From: Gnetum montanum
Taxonomy: Eukaryota > Streptophyta > Gnetopsida > Gnetales > Gnetaceae
DNA length: 64,000 nucleotides
Reading direction: 5' to 3'
NCBI GenBank assembly: GCA_015680685.1
Contig: MNCI01006165.1
Location: 64,783-128,782 of the forward strand
Positions within the stretch are counted from its first letter, which is position 1, and each line of letters opens with the position of its first letter. This document shows positions 10,500 through 21,789 of the stretch, one piece after another. The position numbers and the translations under genes were made by a program. Under the pieces are notes generated by a model, which ran no database searches, was not told the DNA's origin, and worked only from the letters and a program-made list of their open reading frames with translations.

Positions 10500-12173
10500 A
10501 AAATCATGGCAACCCATTGAGGAGCCCTAAAACCAAGACTCGCAGCACAATCTAAACATGAGGATTCGTACTACACCCTCACTCCCCATGCCTATGTGAA
10601 CCCTTGCATGGGATAGATAGCCCCTCACCAAGTGTCCACAAACACACAAGCACCGGTATCCCAACAGAGATTACCCACACCCACCTCCACCCAGTACATA
10701 CTGCACGTGCAAACACATGGGGCCCCTTTCATCACTTCAGCTCTGCACATCTAGGGTATCACTTCATAGTTTGTGGCTAGGCAAGGAACCATACCCCTTA
10801 TTCAACAACCCACTCACTCTAACGTGCCACACCCTACAACCACAACTCTGAACGTTGCTCCACAGCAACAAATGACAACTCAACAATCTCCCCAACCAAC
10901 TAATCTGCCTACCGCTCAAGAGTGGGCAGAAGCAAAACAATGGATGCAAGCATTAGCTGATGATGTAAACCACCTCAAAACCACCAACAACGAAGTAGTT
11001 AAAGCACTAGACTTCTACCACGATTATCCAATTAACTCTTTAGTGCCACCATTATCTTTATCCAAGGGAATCACACTACCCCAGTTAACCAAGTACAACG
11101 GGAGGGAGACCTGAATGCTCACTTGGTAACATTCTGATCAGAGATCCTATTGCTTCAAGCTTGGCCCCACGCAATCCTATGCGTGTTTGCCATGTTTCTA
11201 ATGAATAGTGCCTTAGACTGGTACTAAGCCCTGCCACGTAAATCCATACCCTCTCTGGAGGATCTGTTACATCAGTTCATTACCAGGTTTAAGTAAAACC
11301 TGAAGCTTGAAGCCACACTAGACACTCTGATATAGGTGAAACAAGCGCCACTAGAGCCTGTGCAGAAGTTCATTCAATGATGGAGCATAGCCCTTAACAA
11401 ACTTCATGAGCCCATCCCTGAAACATATTTGCTTATGATTCTGAAGGAAGCTGTGAATGAATTTGTTAAGTCAAAACTGTACTACCTAAATGCTCAAAAG
11501 TTAAGTCAAACCTTCACGTAGATCAAGAACATTGAACAAGCTGCACAAACTAGCAATGACCCTGCCTATGTTGCTTACAAGAACCAACACGTTGCCAAAC
11601 AATAGACAACAACAGAAACTGTAGCTACAAGCACAAAAGCAACAAACACTAGTACCAACCTGCCTGCAATGACAGGGGCCACTCCAAGATGAAACTTTTA
11701 GTGTAAGGATCACTCTAAGTATACGCTACTACCCATGTGACCCTCTAAACTACTAGAGCAACTCCTAAAAATTGGGAAAATCCAATACAAACAAGTGGTA
11801 GAGAATGCCCACCGAAGACATGATAGGTACTGTGAGCTACTAAGGAACCCCACCTTAGCATCACCAAAAGAGCCCCCGGTCCCACGACACTTCAAGTTAG
11901 ATAAATTCTGTCACTACCACTAGATGTTCGGTCACAATATCGACAACTGTCGTGCCTTATAGGATGATCTTCAGACAATGATAGAACGGGGACAACTCAA
12001 CATCAACACCCTGAGTCAACCTAGCACAGATGATGCCTCCTATGGCATAAACTCTATTAGCATAGGAAGCAAGCCCAAACCTATGCGGCAACCTTTCGTG
12101 ATCTGTATGCCTCTCAGCAAGGCTATGATCCCCTCCATCTCCACGAGCAAGAGGCCTCTCATTATTGTCTAGG
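10500..12173 (+). pseudogene. gag of element Y
   Basis: Homologous to gag of X. A Pro/Gln/Thr-rich N-terminal region (10773-10930) is followed by EEVKRL-like NHLKTTNNEVVKALDFY and then the capsid core. The frame shifts near 11100 and goes on as NAHLVTF, LQAWPHA, FAM and ALDWY, ending near 11590. The zinc-finger block near 11909 is well kept: CHYH-stop-MFGHNIDNCRAL, the CxxH...GH...C pattern of Tat gags, followed by DDLQTMIERGQL. Stops are mostly TAG or TAA where Gln is expected. The 5' end is lost at about 10450. Role: capsid and RNA packaging. Confidence 0.75.
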
Positions 12174-12709
12174 TACGACCTCGAGCACCTGCAAAATCTT
12201 TCGTAGTCAAAGTACCACTGCAATTTTTTGCTAAGACGTTAAATTGACATGATGCACTGACCACAACCACAAAGAAACCTTTCGTCATCAAGGTGTCACA
12301 ACAAGCTAGTCAAAAACCAACAACTCATACCAAACTACCATTTGTCATAAAGGTGCCACCACATGATGGCCCCTCACCTACCTAGATCCCAACTGTAGGC
12401 AATGTCTCAACCTCTTCTCCTCAAGAGTCAACCTTGCCAACAACACAGGTAAGTACCAAATGGTAGCAAAAGAGGACAAATGGACAACGAACAACATTCA
12501 AAGCTGAAACAAAGGCCACACCAAGCAAGCAACAATTGAACGCTAGGGCCCCTGCCCCTAATCTCAAGCAAACCAAGCCCAAGCCCTCTACGCAAGAGGC
12601 CCATCCCTCACCCAACATGAAGGAAGCCAAAGCAAACACAACAACCAACAACACAAACTTCGTAGCTACACTAGCCTAGGTAAAACAAACACTTAAATAG
12701 AAAAACTCA

Positions 12710-13234
12710 ATGATGAGCTTATTCGACCTGGTCATGACTTTAGCCATTCACTGCGAAGCCTTAGCTCAAATGTTAGCATCCATTCCTGTTATGGAGGACA
12801 TCCCCGCAAATGAGGAATCGATCCATGTAACGATTTCACAACACATACCACAAGGATTGGGTTCAAACACCTTAACCTTTTGCAATGATGTAGTTAAGGT
12901 TAACCCTAAACGAGGGGAGGTCACAATAGCTTCATTGTTGACTAGTGTATGTGTTGGGCAATGTACCATTCGTAGAGTGCATGTTGATGATGGTGCGGCA
13001 ACAAACGTAGTTTTATACTCCGTCATCGACAAACTAGGCATGGCAGACAAGATCATGCCAATGAAAACCACGTGTTTAAAATCCTTCAATGGATCATGTG
13101 TCACAGTTAAGGGCACAATCAACTTAGCCTTTGTGATAGGAGAAAAATTCCCCACCAGCGCAAAATTCACTGTCATAGAAGAAATGCCAAGTTTCAACAT
13201 GATTCTTGGCATACCTTGGCTAGCCCAACAATGA
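12710..13234 (+). pseudogene. Aspartic protease of element Y (domain open, polyprotein broken)
   Basis: An open stretch of 174 codons. VHVDDGAATNVVLYSVIDKLG carries the DDGA form of the active site usual in Tat/Ogre-type elements. EEMPSFNMILGIPWLAQQ is the C-terminal flap and 'LGRPWL' block, with Gly-Ile for Gly-Arg. The upstream part (SLFDLVMTLAIHCEALAQML) matches the gag-protease linker of X (SLYDLLMTSQKHREAMVHML). It is better preserved than the X copy, which is frameshifted near its end. It would process Gag if made, but its gag is broken. Similarity to X continues to about 13340 past the stop. Confidence 0.75.
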
Positions 13235-13599
13235 GTTGTTTTCTCACCGATACATCAAGAAATCTGCCTTCCATACAAAGGTGGACAAGTCATCATACAT
13301 GGCAATAACATTCCCTTTCAAGCCATCCACAACATAGACATGTCACAAGTTTGAAAGAAGATTCTCTCGATGGAACACCCACGGCAACAAGTGCAACACC
13401 TAGAGCTAAAACTTCTGAATGAGTGGTAAAAATCGAAAGCCTCCCATAGCAGCCAAAACTTAGCATGCCTCCTAGACCACATCCGACTAGGAAACAACCA
13501 CATGATTAAGGCTCCCCTATGGCTAAAAACACATCTGATCCCCACCCACTCTTCACCTTTCTTCATCATGCATACGTTACCTTCATTTGCATTATACTA

Positions 13600-14200
13600 G
13601 CTTACACATTTACATGCGACCCAAAAAGGCCTTAAACTAGCCTATGGCCTGAAAAAGCCTTAAACTAACACACGACCTGGTACGGCTTTAAACTGCCACA
13701 CACGGCTCAAAAAGGCCCTAACTACCACTTTTCACATTGTTTTCTATTTTTCTTATGCATTTAGGTTCTATTTTCAGTAGTTACTACTTGACATTGTGTT
13801 CTCTAGTTTCTTCTTTTGCAAGATGACCTTGATGTACGTGCATGCATCCACACTTCGTCTTGGCATCATGACGGTAAACTGATACCACAGACTCGTCCTT
13901 GCATCATGATGATAAATTCATACCACAGAGTGGTCCTGGCATCATGACCTAAAACTGATACCACAAATTATCCGGAATAACAATAAACTACCACACTCTC
14001 ATTTGACAAAGTCTGCTAAGACTATAAACTAGCTCACCTCTCCATAGTCTGCCATGACTATAAACTAGCATTGCACCATCCACTACAATGCTAAACTGGC
14101 AACGTCCAAAGGGTTATGATGTAAAACTAATCCATGACAGTTCGCCAAGACTATAAACTGGCAACTTCTTCACTGGCCTACTAATCTGTTGCTATAATCA
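13600..14200 (+). repeat. Short tandem repeat arrays of element Y
   Basis: Three arrays follow one another. At 13615-13725 units of about 30-35 bp hold 'GGCCT(T)AAACTA'. At 13855-13970 three units of ~45 bp hold 'GCATCATGA...GATACCACA'. At 13985-14165 units hold 'ACTATAAACTAGC'. In X the first kind follows protease (38975-39150) and the last kind follows integrase (47860-48260), 8.7 kb apart. Y therefore looks like a deletion product whose break joined the two array regions. Confidence 0.7.
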
Positions 14201-15353
14201 AATGACATGTCTTCATCAACTTGCTGCATAAAATTCATCACATGGACTTTGACAACATTGCTATTGCTCAATTTTGTTTGCCTGTGGTCGCATGCGGTGT
14301 CTCCATCCCATCGGTTGCATCCATGTTTAAAGTGTTAAGCTAACTCATTCAATCATGGTTTTCTTGTATTCTTGGAGTTGTGTTTGTAGGATGACACCCA
14401 AAGGTGTTCGTACACAGATACACTTCTTCACAGCAACAAGGTACCACATTGTTCCTAATGCATGTAACTAGGTTAATCAAACCGTTCACAAGTACATTCA
14501 TAGTTCTCCAAATGTCCCTCATTTCCTAGCATGTTCTCTATACTCTATTCAATTACATTTCCCGAATACATCCCAGTCACCCCAAAACTCAAAACACATG
14601 GTTGCACACTATAACTCTCAAAGTAGTTGCAACACATAGCACAACCCATGATACAGTTACAAGCACACGAGCACGAGTACAACAAAAAAAATGCTCTTCC
14701 CACAAAAAAAAAAGAAAAAAAGAAAAAATAAATAAAAATAAAAAAAACAAAAAAAATATAAAAAATCAAAGAGAAAAATCCATCACAAGACCCTTGGCAC
14801 TTCCCATACAAGCCCCAGGAGGGAAGGTACTTATCTTGGAAGAAAACACTTATGTCTCAAATAATCATGTTACATCCCACTGTGTGGCTTTGGCTGTTGG
14901 ACAATGGGTTCCCTTTGACACTCAACAAGGGTCCTATTTCTCCAAAGAATGCACCACCTCACCATGTGACTTTGGTTGGGACAACGAGTTCTCTTAAATA
15001 GGATACAAGAGTCTCGTTCCTCCAAAGGAAGCACATCTCATGCCTTGGTCCCAAGTCTACTAGATACTGGCTATTGACAAGGACCAACATGATGTGTTCA
15101 CACAAGAGCATTCCCCTTCCCAAAGTTAAACAAAATCATCCCTTCATCAATCCCTAATCTCACAGTAACAAACCTTCTACCTATACATCTCAAAACCCCA
15201 TTTCCTGATCCCATGTACTTCTGAACACGGTGCGATGACATTTGGCCAAGTGCCAAAGAACAATGCTTGATACCCAGTTGCTCGTGGTGTTTTGTACTTC
15301 TTTGTCAATGCCTCTTAGGTAAATTCCTCTAGGCATCAATGAAGAGGGATCAA
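14201..15353 (+). other. 3' non-coding tail of element Y
   Basis: No coding region. An A-rich tract lies at 14680-14775. The last ~150 bp match the end of X before its 3' LTR (GTGTTTTGTA...TTCTTTGTC...CTCT...TCAA...AAGAGGG). The purine tract GAAGAGGGA at 15341-15349 is the likely polypurine tract for second-strand priming. Confidence 0.6.
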
Positions 15354-15599
15354 TGAAAACACCAAAAAATTTTGTCCTAACACTTTCAGACAAGATTCAA
15401 GTTAAGTCATGCAGCTGCCCAAGCATGAGTACAACATGACCAAACTTGGAGGCCTTCGAAACAACCCTCAATGGTTCATGATTCAATAGGAAAGATCCCC
15501 TGGGGGCCCATAGGTGATTGCACCAACTTTTGATATCCAGAATAAAAATTTTTGGGATCAAAATGCTTGGTTTTGGCTAAGTAAACTTTGGTCACGCTG

Positions 15600-16200
15600 T
15601 AACTTATGCTGCCTAGCGTAAGGATCAGTGTCACCAACTTTTGGAGCCCCAAAACCAAGCCAAAACATGCAAAAATCGAGCACAAAGACCCTCCATGACC
15701 TTCATCAAGGTCCCCAACAACTCCTAGCCTCTAGAAAATTAACATTTGGTCCTCAAATGTGCCATTTTGACTTGGTGACGTTGGGATTACTTTTTAAACG
15801 CTGCACAGCGTAAGGATCAGCGTCACCAACTTTTAGAGCCCCAAAACTGAGCCAAAACAGGCCGAAATCAAGTGCAAGGATCCTCCATGACCTTCACCAT
15901 GGTCCCTAGAAGCTCCTAGCCTCCAGAAAATCAAAATTTGGGCCTCAAATATGCCATTTTGACTTGGTGACGTTGGGGTTACTTTTATAAACGTTGCATA
16001 GCGTAAGGATCAGCGTCACCAACTTTTGGAGCCCCAAAAATGAGTTAAAATAGGCCAAAGTCAAGCACAAGGACCCCCCATGACCTTCACCAAGGTCCCC
16101 AATAGCTCCCAGACTTAAAAAAATCAAGACTTGGGCCTTAAATGAGGTATTTTCAGTCCAAGTCTTGATTTTTTTAGCGTAATGCCCAGCATGACCAACC
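15600..16200 (+). repeat. ~192-bp tandem repeat in the U3 of Y
   Basis: The core GCGTAAGGATCAGYGTCACC starts at 15616, 15808 and 16001 (periods 192 and 193 bp), with a decayed fourth unit at about 16178. Each unit continues AACTTTTGGAGCCCCAAAA, then CCATGACCTTCA, GGTCCC and ACTTGGTGACGTTGG. Just before the core is a small palindrome, best kept as ACGCTG-CA-CAGCGT at 15799-15812. The repeats are probable U3 enhancer units; function is inferred. Confidence 0.8.
16117..16175. repeat. Perfect 18-bp inverted repeat in the Y LTR
   Basis: AAAAAAATCAAGACTTGG (16117-16134) and CCAAGTCTTGATTTTTTT (16158-16175) are exact reverse complements around a 23-nt loop. The perfect stem in an otherwise decayed LTR is notable. 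It may be a local inverted duplication within the last repeat unit. Confidence 0.75.
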
Positions 16201-17193
16201 AAAACAGGGCCAAAACAACATCCAAATTAGCCCAAATTTGACACACAGAACCCTCATGACCCATGGCATGTAGATCCACTCTGAAAATGGGTCTCACAGG
16301 TCAAAAATGGGCTCAAAATGCATCATAAACATTGGACATATTGATGGTCACGTTGGGACGTTGGACGCCAGACGCTGATGCCAGCACAGATTTGCAAATC
16401 CAAAGGCTAGACATCCAGATCCACTCTTGTACTTTAACATTCTTTTTACATTTTTCATTTTTCAGTGTATCAAGCTCTTACACTATGGATCACACACACC
16501 AGCGTAAGAGATCTTGGTCATGCTGCACCCTATACATTGTAAAATTCTATGCATCTAGTCAAAACGTTCACACTTGTCATCCGATCAGCATTTCCTGCAT
16601 CTGGTAACCATGGATCTTCCACAAAGATCTGAATCCTATGCTCAAACCTGCATAAATACCCCAATTTCACACTAAACCAGGGGTTGACAATTCCAAACAC
16701 ACAAGAGCATAGAACGCTGGGCAAATTTCTCCATACAAACTTGGTCATGCTGAGCAACTTTCAGCATCCAAATCTCACATATTGAACACTTTGGAGCTAG
16801 AAAACCTGCACTTTCTCAACATTTGTACATCCTTCACATTGGGGCTAAACATCTGCCTTGTAATCATTCTACAACTATGTTTTGATCGATGCACTTCATT
16901 GTAATTTTTAATTAATACAAACAGTTACATTTTTGCCAATCACATTTACAGTTTATAGTATTTTCTGCTTATGTTGTTCACATTTACGTTTGCATTTTTT
17001 TAAGATAATCTAGTGCACTACCATTGCGTACGCTAGGAGAAGTCCTTGTTTGATCTATGTGCAGACCATCTAAGGCACTCTACCTTTGTTTTTCCAGCTT
17101 ACCCTTAGGTGAAGGCAGGGTCTTACTGTTTCATCCGTAGATCTCTCAGTGTTCGTTCATTCCAGCCTCTCACAGGCGATTTCGAATGGTACA

Positions 17194-19527
17194 AACAGAG
17201 CACCAAGGCATAGTAGAGAAATAAACTCCAAGAAAAATGTAGTGCGTAATCGCAGCTGACAAAAATATTAAATCATGGTGGATAAGGATATCCTGCCAAG
17301 AATATGGTCCCAGAAATTCAGTGAATGCAAAGCACACATGGAGGTCTCGCTAGGAACGATGGTTGTAATCATTTCCATTGCACCTTTAGCCTCATTGGTG
17401 TAGGGCATGTACATTTCATGCAGAAATTGTCGAGATGCTTAGCAGAGTTTCAAACCTTCTAATACTGAATAATTGTCACTAAAAATAGAGCTTCGGTGTA
17501 TCTAGACGACACCAGTGACTTGGCATTTGCAACTACTGAAGCAGGGATGAATTTGCAATTGTTCTAGTAACAATACCACACTAGCAAATGGCAGAATTCT
17601 TCATTTCTTTATTGTAGGTTAGAAGCTTGATAATTAACAGCCACAGATTTCCTATTAATTTGAAATATTTGCATAGGAGGGAGTTGGCATTGCTCATTAT
17701 CCTAGTTTCAGTTCAAACATTACTCTTGATGAAACAAGCTCATGCAATAATTCGTGAAAAATACGCTACAGACATCTTGACTATGATTTTATTATTCCAA
17801 AAAGTTGAACATCCTCATGATCTGGAGAATTTGCACATAAATTGGGAGTGACATAAGAAAAATAATAATATAGATAAATGGATACCACTTTGGATAAGTT
17901 ACTATGGTTGTTTGGGGCCATAAAGATTAAATATGAATATATTTATAGCCATACCATAATGAGACATGTAGAAATAAAACATGAGTCCTCCATGGCTCCC
18001 TAGTCTATCATGATGGTTGCAACTACAAGATATTTTTCACCTATAAACATTTAACCCTATGGTGAATATAGCCACTAGATACTTGGCTTCATTTTAAATT
18101 TCCTATAAATGTTGTAATTTCATGACAATTGTAGCCTCTCAATTGAAATGGTGGTTATAACCACTACAAAGGCCACTTGTCAACTACAGCTTTTTTATCT
18201 CCATGGTGATCACTTGGCAACTAAATGGCCACTTGTCAACTGTAGCTTTTTTATCTCTATGGTGGTTATAACCACCCATAATGTTTGTAACTTACCTCAC
18301 CTTCTTATGATGATTGTAACTACCTTGAGGTTACTATAAAAGGGCTTCAAGGATAGGGAAGGGGGTCTACGTGGCTGGGGGGAAGAGCATTTGTAAAGAA
18401 GACATTGTGAAAGATTGCTTGTAAGATGACTTGTTAAATACAACATTTCAACCTCTTTGTCATAGTCTTGTGAGTTATGCTTATTTTCTTTATTCTGTTT
18501 AAATTGTTTAGTTAGTTGTTTAGATAGTATCATGCTTGACAAGTAATTTTGGGATTTTTAGATTGCTCTTATTGTTCTTGTTGCATGATAGAAAATTTTT
18601 ATTAAAATTTTGCCATAGAAGAGCTTGTGTTAAAAATCCATAGGATTATTTTAGTAGTGAATTTTATTATTGTGCAATGTATAAGAACCACTATTGGGAT
18701 TGTTGTAAGAAAGCCTCTACATGTAGTCAAGCCATTGAACGATTCAATAGCCAAGAAGGTTCAGAAAATCTTTGGTATTTTGATAGGACCATAATAGCTT
18801 CTTTTATCTTTAAAGTGAATCTCCATGGTAGTTCAATCATAAATTGTCAAGTCTTTTGAAGGTTCTGTTGAATGAAATTGTTGACATCCATTATCTAGCC
18901 AAAATAGAGTCTGGTACGTGATAGTTTACGTAGCAATTTTTTTTGGGTAGCATAGTAGGATTGTCTTGAAGAAATTGCTTATTTGAGCCTTGGAAGTTTG
19001 AACAATTTATAGTTATTGAATTTGGAATAACTTTATTGCGAAGTGTTTACTTGTATCATTTTACCTTGTTTAAACATTTGAGATCTTTACACAAATCTGC
19101 TTTCTTTTTCTCTTCTTTCTATTTCCATTGAATCTTGCTCTATTTCTAGTTTTCCTGTGGAACTATCTCTTTCTCTAGGGAAAATTAGAAGTAGATTCGT
19201 AGAGTTGTGCTCAAATATTTTTGCAAAACTTTATTTGTTACAAGTAGGTATTATAAGGACTGCATAGACTAGGCAATTAAACAAAATAGGAACTCTTGAC
19301 AACTCACAATACTTTGCAAAGTTGGTTGAATCTCTTTAAGATAAGTCATTTACAATTTTACACATAACCCAACCATTTCATTTTTAATGACAGCATACAC
19401 ACATACTCACATTAACTAATGAGTCTATTTGGAGGTATCTGAGCCTTGGTGTTGCTAGAGACCAGCAAGCACCTAAATCTTATTCGAGGACACTCATTGG
19501 GAGTTGCATCCCAAATGGTCACCAATA
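17194..19527 (+). repeat. 5' LTR of element W, 5'-truncated
   Basis: Aligns base by base with 26766-29072 of the 3' LTR, with scattered transitions and small indels. A 27-bp stretch near 18552 is absent from the 3' copy. It ends CACCAATA, versus CACCAACA in the 3' LTR. The first ~911 bp of the LTR are missing because Y lies there. A strong TATA box, CTATAAAAGGG, is at 18336-18346 (27906-27916 in the 3' LTR). Confidence 0.85.
18150..18346 (+). promoter_or_regulatory. W LTR promoter: paired palindromes, duplicated block and TATA box
   Basis: The perfect 14-bp palindrome GTGGTTATAACCAC occurs twice (near 18151 and 18262). Between them a block with GGCCACTTGTCAACT and CTTTTTTATCTC is repeated about 60 bp apart. 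A TATA box (CTATAAAAGG) follows about 60 bp after the second palindrome. The 3' LTR keeps the layout, with one palindrome altered (GTTGGTTATAACCACT at 27720) and the other intact (near 27832). TAACCA/GGTTA resembles plant MYB sites, which is inference. Confidence 0.5.
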
Positions 19528-19534
19528 GTTTTTT

Positions 19535-19551
19535 TGGTGCTAGAAGGAGGG
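19535..19551 (+). other. Primer binding site of element W
   Basis: TGGTGCTAGAAGGAGGG follows the 5' LTR by a T-run. It equals TGGCGCTAGAAGGAGGG with one C-to-T change. X has a related site, TAGCGCTAGAAGGATGG, at 34801. I do not assign the primer tRNA. Confidence 0.65.
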
Positions 19552-19652
19552 TTGAAAATTTAGCCTCTAAGTTCATAAGCCTTATAATTTTAGCACATCA
19601 ACCATTTTTTGTTACTATAAAGGCTTAATAGATTAAATACTATTTTCAGTTT

Positions 19653-21240
19653 ATGACTAAGAAGATTGATAGCTTGGAAAATTTAAAAGTTTCAAAAGAT
19701 ATTCTTGATTCTAAGACTAATTCTTCATCAAAAGAAAAACAAAAGAAAGTTTTTGAATTGGGAACAAGTAGTGGAGTGAAAACTAGAAGATCAAGAAGAT
19801 CACCCATTATATTTGGTTTATCGATTTATAACAGAAGATCTAGAAATTCTAAGAGTTCAACTATCCAAAGGAATAGGATGGAAAATCCTTGGCAAAGAGT
19901 TACACCATTAGGATTTCAAAATTACAATGATATTCTTAAGGGAGTTTACAAATATTTTCCTGAGCCTTTATTTCCTAGAAAAGCTTATTTAGCTAAAGAA
20001 TATATTCACATGTTTGAGTTAGCTTTTGCTCATGCAAATATTCAACATCAAGATCAAGCTTGTAAGTTGTTTGTATCAAATTTAAAGGATATGGCTCAGA
20101 TTTGGTATTTGAACTTACCAAGTAATAGTATTACAAGTTGGGATGACATGAAGAATCTTTTCTTGGCCCAGTTTGGTAATCAATTAAATCAAAAACAACT
20201 ATTCTATGGGCTGATATAAACTAAGAAAGGAGTTAAAGAGTCAATTAGAGATTTTAACATCAAGTTTCAACGAATTTGTGGACTCTTTCAAAGACAATAT
20301 AGGCCATCAGAAGAAATGCTTAAAGAAACTTATCTTAAGGCTGTCAACCCCAACATTTCAATTTGGTTAAGGAGAACTCCAAACTTAACTACACTAAATG
20401 ACTACTTTAGTGAAGCTATACAGTTAGAAAAATAGTTGAACTTGAATCCTGAAGAAAATATTGCAATTCAAAAAAGAGAAGAAAGAGTTATGATTCCTAT
20501 GCAAGATTTTGCTCAATTTAAAGCTTTACCAGGTCCATCTCATGTTAAGATAGAGCAAGAACATGAAAGAGTAGGATCTGAAAAAGGACAATTAATGAGA
20601 GATATGTCTAACAAAATAGTGAAGCTTGAAAAAGCCTTGGCAAGAGTTAATATCAAGGAAGAAAGGAAAAATAGAAAGCATAAACATCAAGACACTAAGT
20701 TAGTAGAAGATGAGGATGAAAGTGACCTTATTATGTCCAACTTTCTTGATATTGAATCTGATAATGAGTTATCTAGTGTTCATTATGCAAGTAAATCTTC
20801 TAGCAATGGATCTAGTGATACTTCTTCTCTATCAAGTTCTGAAGAAGATATGTCTTCAGATGAAGAATGTAATAACAATGAGGAAAATGGATATAGTCTC
20901 CGATCAAAAGAAAGATTAACTACTTCTAGACCCCCAAATGTTATTACTAATCCATCTACTAAGAGAAAAGCTTTTGAGCCAAATAGAAGAGATAAGAATA
21001 AAGGTAAAGACAATCAAGTAGAGCAAAGCACTCCAAATCAGTCTTTTAATAAATGGATAAAGAAACCAAGCTTTATTGGTGATGGAGAGTATGATTTGAT
21101 TGAAGACCTTAAACATGTCAAGGCCAATATTAGCTTTTATCAGTTGCTTCAAATAGGAGATCAGCAAAGAAAGGCTTTAGAGTTCATTAAAGGTAAAAGG
21201 AGAGTTAGAGAATCAGAGTTAAGTTATGTGTCTAATAATG
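19653..21240 (+). pseudogene. gag of element W
   Basis: Starts at ATG 19653 (MTKKIDSLENLKVSKD), with a Lys/Ser-rich N-terminus. The capsid core follows: PLFPRKAYLAKEYIHMFELA, QACKLFVSNLKDMAQIWYLNLP, SWDDMKNLFLAQF, then IRDFNIKFQRICGLF. TAA (20217) and TAG (20433) interrupt the same frame. The C-terminal part has a coiled-coil-like stretch (SEKGQLMRDMSNKIVKLEKALARVN), a Ser/Asp/Glu-rich acidic segment and a basic segment. No CCHC zinc knuckle is visible. It leads in frame into protease, so the original product was one Gag-Pro-Pol polyprotein. Confidence 0.8.
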
Positions 21241-21640
21241 ATGAGAAATTAAAGACTTCATATGATAAGGAAGCTCCTCCTTTCCTTTTGACAATGAAAT
21301 TAAAGGATAAATACTTACACAATTGTTTGGTTGATTCTGGAGCTACGTCTACTATAATGCCATTGTCTATATGTAAGAAACTTGGTTTGATTCCTGAAAA
21401 ATCAAATAAAAAGATTGTTCAAGTGGATAAAAGTAGAGTGAAGATTGTGGGTCAATTACCAAATGTTCTATTGGAAATTGCTTCTGAACCCCGCATCAGA
21501 AGTAGAGTAACTATTCAAGTGGCAGATATACCAGATTCACATAGTCTCTTATTGAGTAGAAGTTGGAGCAAGAATTTCTCAGGTTACATATCAACAGATT
21601 ATTCTCACATGTGGCTACCTTGGAAAGGAGAACCAAATCA
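21241..21640 (+). pseudogene. Aspartic protease domain of element W
   Basis: Lies in frame with gag. NCLVDSGATSTIMPLSICKKLG contains the intact DSGA active site and the following hydrophobic strand. DSHSLLLSRSWSKNFSG is the C-terminal block, with LSRSW for LGRPW. The region before it (YDLIEDLKHVKANISFYQLL, then FIKGKRR) is the conserved pre-protease motif of Tat/Ogre-type polyproteins. The catalytic Asp is retained and no stop lies inside the domain, so it is the best kept enzyme domain of W. Confidence 0.8.
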
Positions 21641-21789
21641 AATATACATCTATAGTGAACCTTTGATGATTGATAACATTACTTCAAATGGAAAAAGTAA
21701 AATGGTTGAAAAAGGAGGTGTTGAAAACAAAATTTGTACACTCCAAGAAAATTATAGTTCTGAAAAAGAACAATCAAAGAATGAGAATA

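Larger units (their letters stand above)
10450..17193 (+). mobile_element. Element Y: pol-less Tat-like retrotransposon, 5' truncated
   Basis: Y has gag, zinc finger, protease, 3' repeat arrays, polypurine tract and a 3' LTR, all similar in order and sequence to element X. It has no antisense gene, RT, RNase H or integrase: protease is followed directly by the repeat arrays. The 5' LTR and the start of gag are missing. The right end (GGTACA, 17193) abuts the inner part of the W 5' LTR. The next five bases, AACAG, match GACAG at the same place of the intact W 3' LTR, so Y appears to have inserted into W. Non-autonomous status is inferred from the missing pol. Confidence 0.75.
15354..17193 (+). 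repeat. 3' LTR of element Y
   Basis: About 1840 bp, starting TGAAAACACCAAAAAATTTTG, like the X LTR start TGAAACACCATGAAAT, and ending GATTTCGAATGGTACA, like the X LTR end TTTTCCGTCATTACA. The U3 is enlarged by tandem repeats (15600-16200). A TATA-like CATAAATACCCC lies at 16651. No second LTR of this element exists in the window, so its age cannot be read from LTR divergence. Confidence 0.75.

Noticed and set aside
12766-13212. 148-codon minus-strand frame opposite the Y protease
   Set aside because: Mirror of the protease frame; the plus strand has clear protease motifs.
14545-14811. Phe-rich hydrophobic frame that looks like membrane segments
   Set aside because: It is the complement of an A-rich tract in the Y tail; simple sequence and not a protein.
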